Made by a program: the position numbers and the translations under genes
The notes under the pieces: model-generated
Told to the model about the DNA's origin: nothing
Seen by the model: only the letters and a program-made list of their open reading frames with translations
Database searches by the model: none
Assembly (NCBI RefSeq): GCF_900460535.1
Contig: NZ_UHIL01000002.1
Location: 1,674,001-1,738,000, forward strand
Source of the DNA: Vibrio parahaemolyticus
Lineage (GTDB): Bacteria; Pseudomonadota; Gammaproteobacteria; Enterobacterales; Vibrionaceae
Direction: 5' to 3'
DNA: 64,000 bases
Shown here: one piece after another, positions 1-8,693 of the stretch
How positions within the stretch are numbered: position 1 is the first letter of the stretch
Layout: each line of letters opens with the position of its first letter

Positions 1-2171
1 GCAAATGGAGCGTTCGCAACGTTATTCGGTACCGTCTTATCACCTTCAACTTCTGTCATCAAGAATGGTGTAGTTAGAGTGCCTGAAGCAACTAGGTCTG
101 CGGCATTAGTAAATGGATCTACAGTATCAAGCGTGGTTTGCGCTGCGTAGATGAACTGTGAGAAACCAGCACTCAGAGCTGCAAGCTGTTCCGGTGTCGC
201 TAAACCTTCAAAGACCTCGTAACATGCTTTGTCATCTAACTGTGCACACTGCGCGTCAGCGTAAGACTTGTAATCCGTTGATGCTGCATAAGCAAGGTTG
301 TGCTTGATTTGCGGACCAAAGTCTGAAGAACCCAGCAATAGATTACCGATTTGACCACCAGAGTTCTGAATAGAGGCCGCGCTAAATGTATACAATGCAT
401 CAGCAGTAGGGCTACCTAGCGTATTGTTTGCAGCAGCAACCGCAGACGTACCAACAATACCGCCTAGTGAGTGACCTAGCATTTTCACTTGAGAGCCCAT
501 CATCGGGTTAAAACCTTGAAGAGGGCCTCCAGCCAATAGGCCGCCTTGCGCTGATACTACTAAACTAGCACGTAAGCCCAATACATCCAGCACGCTTTGA
601 CGAAGGTTATCACGCGCAACAGCAAGGTTAGAAAGGTTCAAGTAAGCAAGAACGTTCGCATTTGCCGATCGTTGTTCGTCTAGGCTACGTGTACCGTGGA
701 TTGGAAGATCGATAGCGATAACAGCTACGCCAGCCTGCACCATATTAAAAGCAAATGCATACGAGTTTTCTTTCGCTGAGGTGATACCGTGTTGGTAGAT
801 CACCACGTCTTTCGCTACACCATTTTGAGGAGTAAACAGTAAAAACTCGACATTTTCTAAAGATTTAACCGCAGGAACAGGAGAGTAACGAGTAATAACT
901 CGCTCACTATCCAGCTGTGTACCGTCGTTTAAGTACAGTTTCGAGCCTACCAGTTTTAGCTGCTCTGTTGGATCTGTTGCCAGCTTGCTAACGTCTACAG
1001 GAGAGCTTGCGAAAACGCCAGAAGAAAGTTGCTGAACCATGTTCGCTTGTTCTGCTGGATCGGTAAGTGCTGCGTTTAGCTTCGCTAGGCTTGGCATCGC
1101 AGACACCATCGGTTGCATGTTCCAGTTTGCGCCTTTTTCAAGGTAGTGTGGCAGTCTTACTTGACCCTGAGTAACATTCACACTCGCGCCAGATTGCAGG
1201 TAAAGACCTTTAATCGCGGTTTTCGCTGCATCTAAGTCACTGACGTATTTATTAAAGTCACTGTCCGAATCTAACGCTGTCATAAAGTCTTGTGTCTCAC
1301 CAAGCACCATTGTGTACGCAGTAGAAAGGTCGACAGCATTCTCGTTAGTATCATTTTTGTAAATGGTATTTAGCGTGTTCGCGCCAGTAGCAAAACCTGT
1401 CGCAGTAACACCTTTAACAGCCGCTAACGTGTCACCTACAGATTGAGTGCTGAACCATGAGGAGTAGACAATATCTGCTGGGTTGACTTGCGCTAGACCA
1501 AAAATGCCTTCGACAGCTTCTGTTACCGCTTGTACAGATGCAAGATCGCCTGATTCGTACTTAACTTGTTTGCTCTTTGCCACCGCGTAGCTTGAAGAGG
1601 TGCCAATAGGCTCGCCATTAACGTCAGTTACGTCTTGTGTGACTGCGAAAATGTATTCGCTAGATTCATCAAGAGAATCGGCAAACTGAACATAAAGAGA
1701 TTTACCATTGGCTTGAACAACGTAATCTTGGTTCTGAACAAGGACTTTTGAAATCGGGTTAGTTTTTCCGTCCCATTCCGTCAAACGCTGGTTGATTTTG
1801 ATAACTTTAACGCCAGAAGCCAACATGCCAGGAGCGAAGCCATCGCCGTTAAAGTTCAAAACGATAGGCATAGACGTTGACCAACCGTCCATTGTGTTCA
1901 TTGATGCGCGTGGATTAGTAAGGGCATCATCACCGTTAGTTGGCAGGCCAAGCGTACCATCTGACGTATCCATAAGTAGGTAAGAAGGGGCAGGTACGTC
2001 TGCGTTTGCACCTTGGATAGTAAAGCTAATTGAAGTGCCACGATCTAGCAATGCTTGAACTTCCGATTCAAACGTTACTTTATCTGTTGTGCCTGAGCTT
2101 GATGTGTTGTCGCCACAACCTGCAAGTAGGATCGCAGAACAAAGCAGTGATAGTTTAAACGTATGTTTCAT
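1..2171 (-). CDS. volA: VolA/Pla-1-type surface lipoprotein lysophospholipase, C-terminus beyond window
   Basis: The start is the ATG at 2171 (complement), followed by a lipoprotein signal peptide ending in LLAGC, so Cys is about residue 19. About 723 codons are open to the left edge, so the C-terminus is missing. A GHSLGG nucleophile elbow (Ser about residue 568) lies in an alpha/beta hydrolase region that also contains a YQHGITSAKEN segment. Family knowledge: VolA of V. cholerae is a surface-exposed lipoprotein that cleaves lysophosphatidylcholine so that the fatty acid can be imported by FadL. The gene begins only 21 bases after the fadL stop on the same strand, which supports an operon and the coupled hydrolysis-uptake role. 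The assignment to VolA rests on size, lipobox, motif and the fadL neighbour. Confidence 0.88.
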   Translation of the reverse strand, partial: MKHTFKLSLLCSAILLAGCGDNTSSSGTTDKVTFESEVQALLDRGTSISFTIQGANADVPAPSYLLMDTSDGTLGLPTNGDDALTNPRASMNTMDGWSTSMPIVLNFNGDGFAPGMLASGVKVIKINQRLTEWDGKTNPISKVLVQNQDYVVQANGKSLYVQFADSLDESSEYIFAVTQDVTDVNGEPIGTSSSYAVAKSKQVKYESGDLASVQAVTEAVEGIFGLAQVNPADIVYSSWFSTQSVGDTLAAVKGVTATGFATGANTLNTIYKNDTNENAVDLSTAYTMVLGETQDFMTALDSDSDFNKYVSDLDAAKTAIKGLYLQSGASVNVTQGQVRLPHYLEKGANWNMQPMVSAMPSLAKLNAALTDPAEQANMVQQLSSGVFASSPVDVSKLATDPTEQLKLVGSKLYLNDGTQLDSERVITRYSPVPAVKSLENVEFLLFTPQNGVAKDVVIYQHGITSAKENSYAFAFNMVQAGVAVIAIDLPIHGTRSLDEQRSANANVLAYLNLSNLAVARDNLRQSVLDVLGLRASLVVSAQGGLLAGGPLQGFNPMMGSQVKMLGHSLGGIVGTSAVAAANNTLGSPTADALYTFSAASIQNSGGQIGNLLLGSSDFGPQIKHNLAYAASTDYKSYADAQCAQLDDKACYEVFEGLATPEQLAALSAGFSQFIYAAQTTLDTVDPFTNAADLVASGTLTTPFLMTEVEGDKTVPNNVANAPF

Positions 2172-2192
2172 TGGGTTACTCCGAGAATCCTA

Positions 2193-3434
2193 TTATTTGA
2201 AGGTGTAGTTCATCTGTACTGCACTGATGTATGCCGTACCTTCTGAATCAAACTTAATTTCTTGACCTGCAGCGTTAGTCTCAGTGAAAGAGCCCGACTC
2301 ACTTTGTACCAATGCAAAACCAGCATCAAACGATAGGTTTTCATTCATTGCATACGTTAGACCCGCGCTGTACCACATACGGTCACTATCAGGGATACTC
2401 AATGTTGCTTCACCCGCTTGCTCGTCATAAGCCAAGCCTGCGCGGAATGTCCACTCTGTGTTTAGCGTGTAAGTTGCACCTACAGAGTAACGGTTGTTGT
2501 CTTCATACTTTTCTGGTTTGAAGAAACATACGCCGCCTTTACATTCATTACTGGTCGCTTTTAGCTCTTTAAAAGTGCTCCAGTCAGTTTGTTGCCAACC
2601 GTAATGAATCGCCCATTGGTCGTTCAATTGATGGAATGCAGATAGTTCGATAATAGAAGGAAGCGAAATCTTCAAGCGACCATCGACTTTTGCTGCGGTT
2701 GCGATGCCAGAGTCGTAGCTGCTGAATTCACCATCATCAAAATCTAGATCGACTTTAGAACGGTAGCCAAAGCCAAAACGGTTGTTTTCGTTAAGTTCAA
2801 ATAGGGCACCGACGTTCCAACCCCATGCGAAAGTCTCACCTTCCATGCCAATTAGGTTATCGGACTTACTGCTACCAGAACCAAATAGCGGCGCCAACGC
2901 ACCTTTATGACGTGTCAGTTCTGCTTCTGCATAAACTAAGTTGATGCCGCCACCAACACTGAATTTTTCGTTGATGCGGTAAGCAATGTTTGGATTGATA
3001 TTGACAGAAAGTAGCGAGGTGTCGCCAGCCATATCACCCGCAGAAATATCATCTGGATAATCTGTTGCAACACCGTAAGTGGTGAACATACCGATACCCC
3101 AAGCCCAGTTGTCATTGATTGGGCTGATGTAATAACCCGCAGGAACCACTTGCAGTGGTGCTACGTCATCAGATTGCTCTTTATGAAGCGTATCGTAAAC
3201 GTTGACTTCAGGATCAACGATAGAAAGTGCGCCAGAAAACTGAGCTTCTTTGAAAAGAGTCATTGCTGCTGGGTTACGTGCAAGAACGCTGGCATTGTCT
3301 GCTACAGCCCCTTCACCTGAGAATGCTCGACCAAGACCAGATGCCGAGTGTTCAGCAACCTGAAAGCCCGCTGAATGGGCATTACACGCAAACAATATTG
3401 AAATTGTCAGCAGAGAGCAGTGCTTCTTGTTCAT
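2193..3434 (-). CDS. fadL: FadL-family outer-membrane long-chain fatty acid transporter
   Basis: This 413-residue protein has a signal peptide of about 21 residues (ends AHSAG) and then the FadL N-terminal hatch sequence (AGFQVAEHSASGLGRAFSGEGA, NPAAMTLF). The rest alternates like a beta-barrel, ending in an amphipathic strand with terminal Phe-Lys. The family carries long-chain fatty acids across the outer membrane. It is the first gene of a two-gene operon with volA, 21 bases downstream. The start ATG has an AGGAGGGTCAAGG-like ribosome-binding region directly upstream. A FadR-like partial palindrome lies just upstream and would fit known FadR control of fadL, but the match is imperfect. Confidence 0.92.
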   Translation of the reverse strand: MNKKHCSLLTISILFACNAHSAGFQVAEHSASGLGRAFSGEGAVADNASVLARNPAAMTLFKEAQFSGALSIVDPEVNVYDTLHKEQSDDVAPLQVVPAGYYISPINDNWAWGIGMFTTYGVATDYPDDISAGDMAGDTSLLSVNINPNIAYRINEKFSVGGGINLVYAEAELTRHKGALAPLFGSGSSKSDNLIGMEGETFAWGWNVGALFELNENNRFGFGYRSKVDLDFDDGEFSSYDSGIATAAKVDGRLKISLPSIIELSAFHQLNDQWAIHYGWQQTDWSTFKELKATSNECKGGVCFFKPEKYEDNNRYSVGATYTLNTEWTFRAGLAYDEQAGEATLSIPDSDRMWYSAGLTYAMNENLSFDAGFALVQSESGSFTETNAAGQEIKFDSEGTAYISAVQMNYTFK

Positions 3435-3792
3435 CCTTGACCCTCCTAGGGTGTCATTATGCTGGACCGAAGTCCTTGTAATTGTTGTGTGGTACTAAAC
3501 AGCAGTTGTGATTGCATTGAAATACAACCGTGATGTAAATGTAATGTTAATTGCATGTTTAATAACTTGTCAAAGTTTGAGCGTATTTGGCGTTTTAAAT
3601 TTGATGCATACGTCAAACGCCTGCTCGTAAGGGCATGTATTATCGTTATATTTTTTGTGGAAATGGTACGACCAGAATTGTTTTGCAAATCTTATGATTA
3701 AATAACCTTCAAATCTTGAGTTCACATGCTTTGATGTCACTTGTTATAAGAGGCATAATTCGACCTTTGTGGTTATCGCATTAGGAATCGCG
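3435..3792. other. intergenic region between divergent fadL and M50 genes
   Basis: This 358-base stretch separates two divergent genes and must hold both promoters. Near fadL the partial palindrome GCTGGACCGAAGTCC (about 3461-3475) loosely resembles a FadR operator. The rest is AT-rich with no open frame that has a ribosome-binding site. No RNA gene was recognised. Confidence 0.5.
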
Positions 3793-4875
3793 TTGGAATT
3801 ACTACACACTGAATTTTTAGGTCGCCCGTTAAGATTAGAAGGATCGATGGCGGGATGGCAGCAATTGTACTGGGATAACACTCTAGTTTCTCAAATTGAT
3901 GCGAGCGAAAAGAAAACCGAAACTTACACGCATCAATTTAAGCTGAGTGCTGGAGAAGAGGTTTTGCTTTGCCAATTAGACTGCACATTGGATTGGCAAC
4001 CTTTTGATCTGACCTATCGCGCCACCGTTAACGGTGAGCTAATTACGGAAGGTTCAAGAAACGAAAAAGATATTGAAAGGCAGGTGCCACAGGTCGCGCC
4101 GCCATCAGAAAAGCGCTTGAGTGTCATCGGTATTTTTTCCTTAGGTATGAAAGCCTTAAAAAGCGCGAAAGTGATTAAAGTTGCGCTGGCGTCAGCAAGT
4201 TTAGCTGCCTATTCATGGTTGTTTTCTATTGAGTTTGCTCTGGCTCTTATCACTTGTCTTATGTTCCACGAATATGGGCATATCAAAGCGATGAAGTATT
4301 TCGGTATGAAAACCAAGGGCATTTACTTGATCCCGTTTCTAGGTGGCTTGGCTTTAAGTGACGAGAAAATAAACACGCGTTGGCAAGATGTCGTCATTTC
4401 TATCATGGGGCCTTTCTTTGGATTGGTTTTAAGCATTGTGTTTACTCTGCTTTATTGGATGACAGGCGAAATGATATTCGCTGGTCTTGCTGTGTTTAAC
4501 GCGCTGCTAAACCTCTTTAACTTGCTGCCGATCTTACCGTTAGATGGTGGCCATGTTCTAAAGAGTATTACTTTCTCGATGAATACTTGGATTGGGTTGG
4601 CGGGCAGCATTGTTACAGCACTACTTGGTATTGCGCTCAGCTATTCATTTGGTTTAACGCTGCTCGGATTCTTACTGATGATGGGGATGCTGGAAGTGGT
4701 CATGGAATGGCGAGCAAGACATCACAGCCACTTGTTGCCACTCACTCGCTACGGTCAATTGTTCTCATTGATTTGGTATTTAGCATCCGTTGGTGGTTTT
4801 GTTGGGATTATTTGGTATTTCGCAGGACTGGGTGACAGCTTACTCAGCTTACCTTTGCAAATTCTTGGAGCTTAA
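3793..4875 (+). CDS. M50 (site-2 protease family) integral membrane metalloprotease
   Basis: About 360 residues. An N-terminal soluble domain of about 100 residues (LEGSMAGWQQLYWDNTLVSQ onwards) precedes a membrane region. The membrane region carries HEYGH (zinc ligands, about residues 159-163) and a later LPLDGGH segment (third ligand Asp about 251), the standard M50 arrangement. The open frame also permits a GTG eight codons earlier (3769), but a TAGGA element sits 6-7 bases before the TTG at 3793, so the TTG is preferred. Site-2 proteases cut membrane-embedded segments. This one lacks a PDZ domain, so it is not RseP-like, and its substrate is unknown. It stands alone and is followed by a strong terminator. 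Confidence 0.85.
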   Translation: MELLHTEFLGRPLRLEGSMAGWQQLYWDNTLVSQIDASEKKTETYTHQFKLSAGEEVLLCQLDCTLDWQPFDLTYRATVNGELITEGSRNEKDIERQVPQVAPPSEKRLSVIGIFSLGMKALKSAKVIKVALASASLAAYSWLFSIEFALALITCLMFHEYGHIKAMKYFGMKTKGIYLIPFLGGLALSDEKINTRWQDVVISIMGPFFGLVLSIVFTLLYWMTGEMIFAGLAVFNALLNLFNLLPILPLDGGHVLKSITFSMNTWIGLAGSIVTALLGIALSYSFGLTLLGFLLMMGMLEVVMEWRARHHSHLLPLTRYGQLFSLIWYLASVGGFVGIIWYFAGLGDSLLSLPLQILGA

Positions 4876-4901
4876 CGAAAGTTCTCAACACACAGATAAC
4901 G

Positions 4902-4929
4902 AAAAAGCTCCTTAAGTAGGAGCTTTTTT
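4902..4929. terminator. bidirectional rho-independent terminator
   Basis: An inverted repeat AAAAAGCTCCT / AGGAGCTTTTTT with a short loop lies between the convergent M50 and M48 protease genes. A runs and T runs flank both sides, so it can serve both genes. Confidence 0.85.
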
Positions 4930-4959
4930 GTATCAGACTTTTGTAGGGTTATACGCTTT

Positions 4960-5748
4960 CTAACCACATTTCGGTGCTTTCACATTGTACTTCGGTAACT
5001 TGTTGATGGTTGCCTGCAAGTCTTTGATTCGCGTACTGTGAGAAGGGTGAGTAGAGAAAAACTCCGGCGGCTGCGCTCCACCTGATGCTGCACTCATGTT
5101 TTTCCACAGATCGACGCTTTGATTAGGATTGAATCCAGCTTTCGCCATGTACTCTAAGCCAACGATATCTGCTTCAGACTCTTGCGTTCTTCCATAAGGG
5201 AGAATTACGCCGTACTGCACACCAACACCTAACGCGGCCATAGTGAGCTGTTGATATTGTTTGTATTCAGATGCGCCAATTGCCACATTCGCTAACGACA
5301 GCCCAGCATTGGCCAATTGGCTTTGAGACAGCCGCTCGTTACTGTGTTCTGCTAAAACGTGCGCCACTTCGTGCCCGATAACCGTTGCTAACTGATCTTG
5401 GTTTTTCGCTACCTTGAGAAGGCCAGTGTAAACACCAATTTTTCCTCCTGGCAACGCAAACGCATTGACTTGGTCACTATCAAACACCACGATCTCCCAA
5501 TCTTTGAAACCAGCTTGAGGTGGAATGGCATTGGTGATCTGCTTAGCTACGCATTGTACGTAAGCGTTGGTCTTTTTATCTTTACTGATTGGAATATCCT
5601 TCTTCATTTGATCAAAGGATTTTGCACCAAGTGATGACATTTCTTGATCTGAAAACATCAGTATTTGATTTCGACCAGTTGGTGAGGCGCTGCACGCAGT
5701 TAAGCCTGCTAAGGTCAAGAGAGCAGAGGCTTTAATCCATACCTTCAT
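4960..5748 (-). CDS. M48-family zinc metalloprotease lipoprotein (LoiP-like)
   Basis: 262 residues. A lipoprotein signal ends at LTAC (Cys about residue 19), then an M48 peptidase domain has HEVAH (zinc ligands about residues 126-130) and a downstream ESEAD segment (third ligand Glu about 190). The frame can be extended upstream to 5817, but the lipobox and a GGAG six bases before the ATG at 5748 fix the start there. Relatives such as LoiP are small periplasmic-side outer-membrane lipoproteins that degrade misfolded envelope proteins. Unlike BepA there is no TPR tail. The gene is monocistronic and converges on the M50 gene through a shared terminator. Confidence 0.88.
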   Translation of the reverse strand: MKVWIKASALLTLAGLTACSASPTGRNQILMFSDQEMSSLGAKSFDQMKKDIPISKDKKTNAYVQCVAKQITNAIPPQAGFKDWEIVVFDSDQVNAFALPGGKIGVYTGLLKVAKNQDQLATVIGHEVAHVLAEHSNERLSQSQLANAGLSLANVAIGASEYKQYQQLTMAALGVGVQYGVILPYGRTQESEADIVGLEYMAKAGFNPNQSVDLWKNMSAASGGAQPPEFFSTHPSHSTRIKDLQATINKLPKYNVKAPKCG

Positions 5749-5952
5749 AAGTGGCTCCATATTCACTAATTCTTGTTTTGAACCAGTAGTATATACCCAA
5801 ATGATGACAAGATGCATAGGCGAGGTAAGTGTGATTGTAGAGTTGAGGGCTAGCGCGTTTTGTCTTGAAGTGTCGCAGCAATAGAGACTATGCTAAGCGC
5901 TTGGCATAAATATGAATAAGCAGTCTCAACCTGCAAACAGTAAGAGCGAAAA

Positions 5953-6387
5953 ATGAGTATTTGGAAAAAGCCGATCAGTTTGGACATCCTTAACGCTACA
6001 TCAAGAAATACCATGATGGAGCACCTACAAATCGAGTACACCAACTTCACGGATGACTCATTAAGTGCAACGATGCCAGTGTGCAGTTTTACTCACCAAC
6101 CGCTGGGTATGTTGCATGGTGGTGCATCCGTCGTGCTAGCAGAAACATTAGGTTCCATTGCCGCAAACTTTTGCGTGAGTGAAGGTAACTACTGCGTAGG
6201 TTTAGATATCAACGCAAACCATGTACGAGCAATGCGCAGTGGTTATGTTATCGGTACCGCAAAACCTATTCACCTTGGTGTTTCGACTCAAGTTTGGCAG
6301 ATTGAAATTACAGACGAACGTGATCGCTTGGTGTGTACTAGCCGTCTAACGATTGCTGTGAAGCAACAAAAAACAAAATTGGCTTAA
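5953..6387 (+). CDS. PaaI/YdiI-type hotdog-fold thioesterase
   Basis: 144 residues, the usual length of single-domain hotdog thioesterases. The motif LGMLHGGASVVLAETLGS (about residues 51-68) contains the HGG turn and the catalytic Glu of the MenI/EntH-type group, and the C-terminal strand ends CTSRLTIAVK. Such enzymes hydrolyse acyl-CoA thioesters; in this subgroup DHNA-CoA (menaquinone) or aryl-carrier-protein clearance are known roles. The neighbours do not decide the substrate. An AAGAGCG element precedes the ATG. It is followed 43 bases later by a DUF3389-type gene on the same strand, probably co-transcribed. Confidence 0.85.
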   Translation: MSIWKKPISLDILNATSRNTMMEHLQIEYTNFTDDSLSATMPVCSFTHQPLGMLHGGASVVLAETLGSIAANFCVSEGNYCVGLDINANHVRAMRSGYVIGTAKPIHLGVSTQVWQIEITDERDRLVCTSRLTIAVKQQKTKLA

Positions 6388-6430
6388 TTCGACGTTCATC
6401 AATCAGCAGAGATACACCCAAAGGCAGAAC

Positions 6431-6664
6431 ATGGTTATCGAGTTTTCATTAGGTAAAATTATCGCGACGCAGCGTGAAATCGTCATCAAACTAACGGGTA
6501 AGGCAATGGTCACATTGCAAGCACAAACCGATGCACTTCAACTTCTTGGTCGTGGCGCAAATGTGGTGTTAGCCCATGGGGCCGAATGCAAATGGTCAAT
6601 AAAATTGGATAATGAGGAACAACTTATCCAACTCGCACAAGAAATTGGTATCGATATTCAATAA
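6431..6664 (+). CDS. small conserved Vibrio protein, DUF3389-like
   Basis: 77 residues, soluble, with no signal peptide or membrane segment. The sequence reads as a compact alpha/beta domain with a short central GRGANVVLAHGAECKWSI stretch. It resembles the small Vibrionaceae family DUF3389 from memory; no biochemical role is known to me. A GGCAG element precedes the ATG, and the gene follows the thioesterase by 43 bases, suggesting one transcript. Confidence 0.65.
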   Translation: MVIEFSLGKIIATQREIVIKLTGKAMVTLQAQTDALQLLGRGANVVLAHGAECKWSIKLDNEEQLIQLAQEIGIDIQ

Positions 6665-6699
6665 TTTACCCCTTCATATTTGCACTTTTTCATAAAAAT

Positions 6700-6740
6700 G
6701 AGGAAACTTGACTTATTGACATCAAGACAAGTATTTCCTC
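6700..6740 (+). promoter_or_regulatory. imperfect hairpin covering the sgrR leader
   Basis: GAGGAAACTTG (6700-6710) pairs with CAAGTATTTCCTC (6728-6740) with a two-base bulge, ending three bases before the sgrR ATG. No purine-rich ribosome-binding site lies at the usual distance from this ATG. It may be a translational control element or an SgrR operator. Function is inferred only. Confidence 0.4.
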
Positions 6741-6743
6741 TTT

Positions 6744-8450
6744 ATGAGTAGCCCTCGTTTACGTGTTCAGTTCGAAACACTCTTTGAAAAATTTGCCGGT
6801 AACGACACAGAAGTTCAGCTAGAAGACATTACCGACGCTCTGTTTTGTACGCGACGAAATGCGCGTATCGTTCTCAATAAGCTCGAAGAAGAAGGGTGGA
6901 TAGAATGGCACCCGGCTGCTGGCCGAGGAAAACTATCCAAACTGATCTTTAAACGCAATCGTAGTGACGTAAGCGAAAACTTAGCGAGACGCTATCTAGA
7001 CGAAGGAAAGATTGGACAGGCGCTCGATGCGTTAGACAATGACGCCGCACGTTTAACCCAGGTGATTCAAGGTTATTTGGGATTACAGCATCGACAAGGC
7101 GAGCAAGTCGTGAGATTACCTTATTACCGACCGTTAGCCATGCTGAACCCGCAAAAGCCGATGCGTCGCTCGGAACAACACATCGCGCGACAAGTTTTTA
7201 GCGGTTTAACGCGTCTTGATGAAAGCGAACAGCTTCAACCGGATCTCGCACATACGTGGGAGGCGCTTTCTGACACTCATTGGCGTTTCTATTTGCGTCG
7301 TGGCGTACGCTTCCATAATGGCGAACCACTCACGACAGATTGTGTTGTAGAGAGCATTCTTGCCTTGAGTGGATTGAATTTGTTCTCTCACATTCAGCAA
7401 GTTTCGTCACCACAGCCTTGGACCGTTGATATTAAGCTTGTTCGTCCAGATCGCTATTTACCGTTAGCATTGAGCGAGTCTCAAGCCAAAGTCTTATTGC
7501 CACAAGCGCTTCGCTCTGAGGATTTTGACCGTAAGCCTATTGGCACAGGTCCGTTCCAAGTGAAAGTGAACGACGACAAACGCCTTATCCTTACTGCTTT
7601 CGATGGTTATTTTGGGTTTCGTCCACTGCTGGACCAAGTTGAAGTGTGGGTGATTGATGAAGCCTACTCATCAATGGTGTATCCAAGCCTGTCCAAGCCA
7701 CAAATGAACAAACAAGCGTCGACCGATGAAGTGGAACTCGATCCGGGCTGTACCTTCTTGCTGCTTAACAAAAACACCGGGATCGCAAAAGACCCACGTT
7801 GGGCCGAATTTTTAAGCCAAACACTAAATAGCCATCAAATCTACGCGCACGTTCCCCAAGATAAAGTGATTGAACTGGGTGTACTGCAAGCATTTGGTTT
7901 AAAACCGGGGTGGATTGACTTAAGGCCGACATCAGTGGGTGAAGTCCCGCAACAAGGTAAATCGATTACCGTCGCTTATCAGAAAAAACATCCGATGTTT
8001 CCTGTCATTGCCAAAGCAATTAAACATTTGCTCAAACCGCACAGTGTCGATGTCGAGTTTATTCGCTACGATACGCAGCCGCCAAACCCAGAAGAAGTCG
8101 ACGTTTGGGTAAAAGCAATGGGTATTGCGACCAATCGCAACGATGCCTTAGCGGGTTGGCTACTTGATTACAGCGACATCGAAAAATTCAGCGCGGGTTA
8201 CGATTTTTCAGAATGGGCGACATTAGTCGATCAATGGCGTGCAGGCATTCATGCCGACTTTCCTGCTCGCGAATTAGGAAGGCAGTTAGTGAAAAGCTGT
8301 CAGGTTATTCCAATGTTCCATTGCTGGCTAGGGGTAAACAAAGACCACAGCGGTGCGCTTCAAAACGCAAAATGTAATGCGCTGGGGTGGTTCGATTTCA
8401 GCAATGTGTGGGTCAAGCCAGAGATAGAAGATAATGGCCAAGCCGAATAA
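6744..8450 (+). CDS. SgrR-family transcriptional regulator
   Basis: 568 residues in two parts. Residues about 1-110 form an SgrR-type winged helix-turn-helix (ALFCTRRNARIVLNKLEEEGWIEWHPAAGRGKLSKL). Residues about 120-540 resemble an extracytoplasmic solute-binding protein family 5 domain used as a cytoplasmic ligand sensor. In E. coli SgrR activates the small RNA sgrS during glucose-phosphate stress. No sgrS-like RNA or sgrT frame was seen beside this gene, so the regulon may differ. The start lacks an obvious Shine-Dalgarno and is preceded by an imperfect hairpin. The 3' end overlaps the zinc-ribbon gene by 17 bases. Confidence 0.85.
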   Translation: MSSPRLRVQFETLFEKFAGNDTEVQLEDITDALFCTRRNARIVLNKLEEEGWIEWHPAAGRGKLSKLIFKRNRSDVSENLARRYLDEGKIGQALDALDNDAARLTQVIQGYLGLQHRQGEQVVRLPYYRPLAMLNPQKPMRRSEQHIARQVFSGLTRLDESEQLQPDLAHTWEALSDTHWRFYLRRGVRFHNGEPLTTDCVVESILALSGLNLFSHIQQVSSPQPWTVDIKLVRPDRYLPLALSESQAKVLLPQALRSEDFDRKPIGTGPFQVKVNDDKRLILTAFDGYFGFRPLLDQVEVWVIDEAYSSMVYPSLSKPQMNKQASTDEVELDPGCTFLLLNKNTGIAKDPRWAEFLSQTLNSHQIYAHVPQDKVIELGVLQAFGLKPGWIDLRPTSVGEVPQQGKSITVAYQKKHPMFPVIAKAIKHLLKPHSVDVEFIRYDTQPPNPEEVDVWVKAMGIATNRNDALAGWLLDYSDIEKFSAGYDFSEWATLVDQWRAGIHADFPARELGRQLVKSCQVIPMFHCWLGVNKDHSGALQNAKCNALGWFDFSNVWVKPEIEDNGQAE

Positions 8451-8685
8451 AAAGCAACCGAGTAAAACTGTCGAAATTTATTGTGCGAAATGCAAAGCGC
8501 AGCTATATAAATATCGCAAGGGCGGAAAGGGGGCCTTGGTGAAGTGCTTTAAAGAACGTATTGTAGAAGATTACACTCAAACCCCTTGTTTTTGCCCTAG
8601 CTGCGGGCAAGAGTTTGCACGAGATACGTTAGTCAGAGGTACGCCTGCGTTTAAGATGATTGGCGGAAAAGTGACAATGAAGTAG
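8434..8685 (+). CDS. small zinc-ribbon protein of unknown function
   Basis: 83 residues, basic at the N-terminus. Cysteines fall as Cys17-x2-Cys20 and Cys52-x-Cys54-x2-Cys57 with a lone Cys38, a zinc-ribbon-like layout. It starts inside the sgrR coding end (17-base overlap) and is followed after 8 bases by cutA, so the three genes look translationally coupled. I do not recognise a named family. A nucleic-acid or protein-binding role is possible from the zinc ribbon and basic tail but is not shown. Confidence 0.7.
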   Translation: MAKPNKKQPSKTVEIYCAKCKAQLYKYRKGGKGALVKCFKERIVEDYTQTPCFCPSCGQEFARDTLVRGTPAFKMIGGKVTMK

Positions 8686-8693
8686 GAAAAATA

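Noticed and set aside
1792..1983. 63-codon plus-strand frame opposite volA
   Set aside because: It is a shadow of the volA coding sequence, with no ribosome-binding site.
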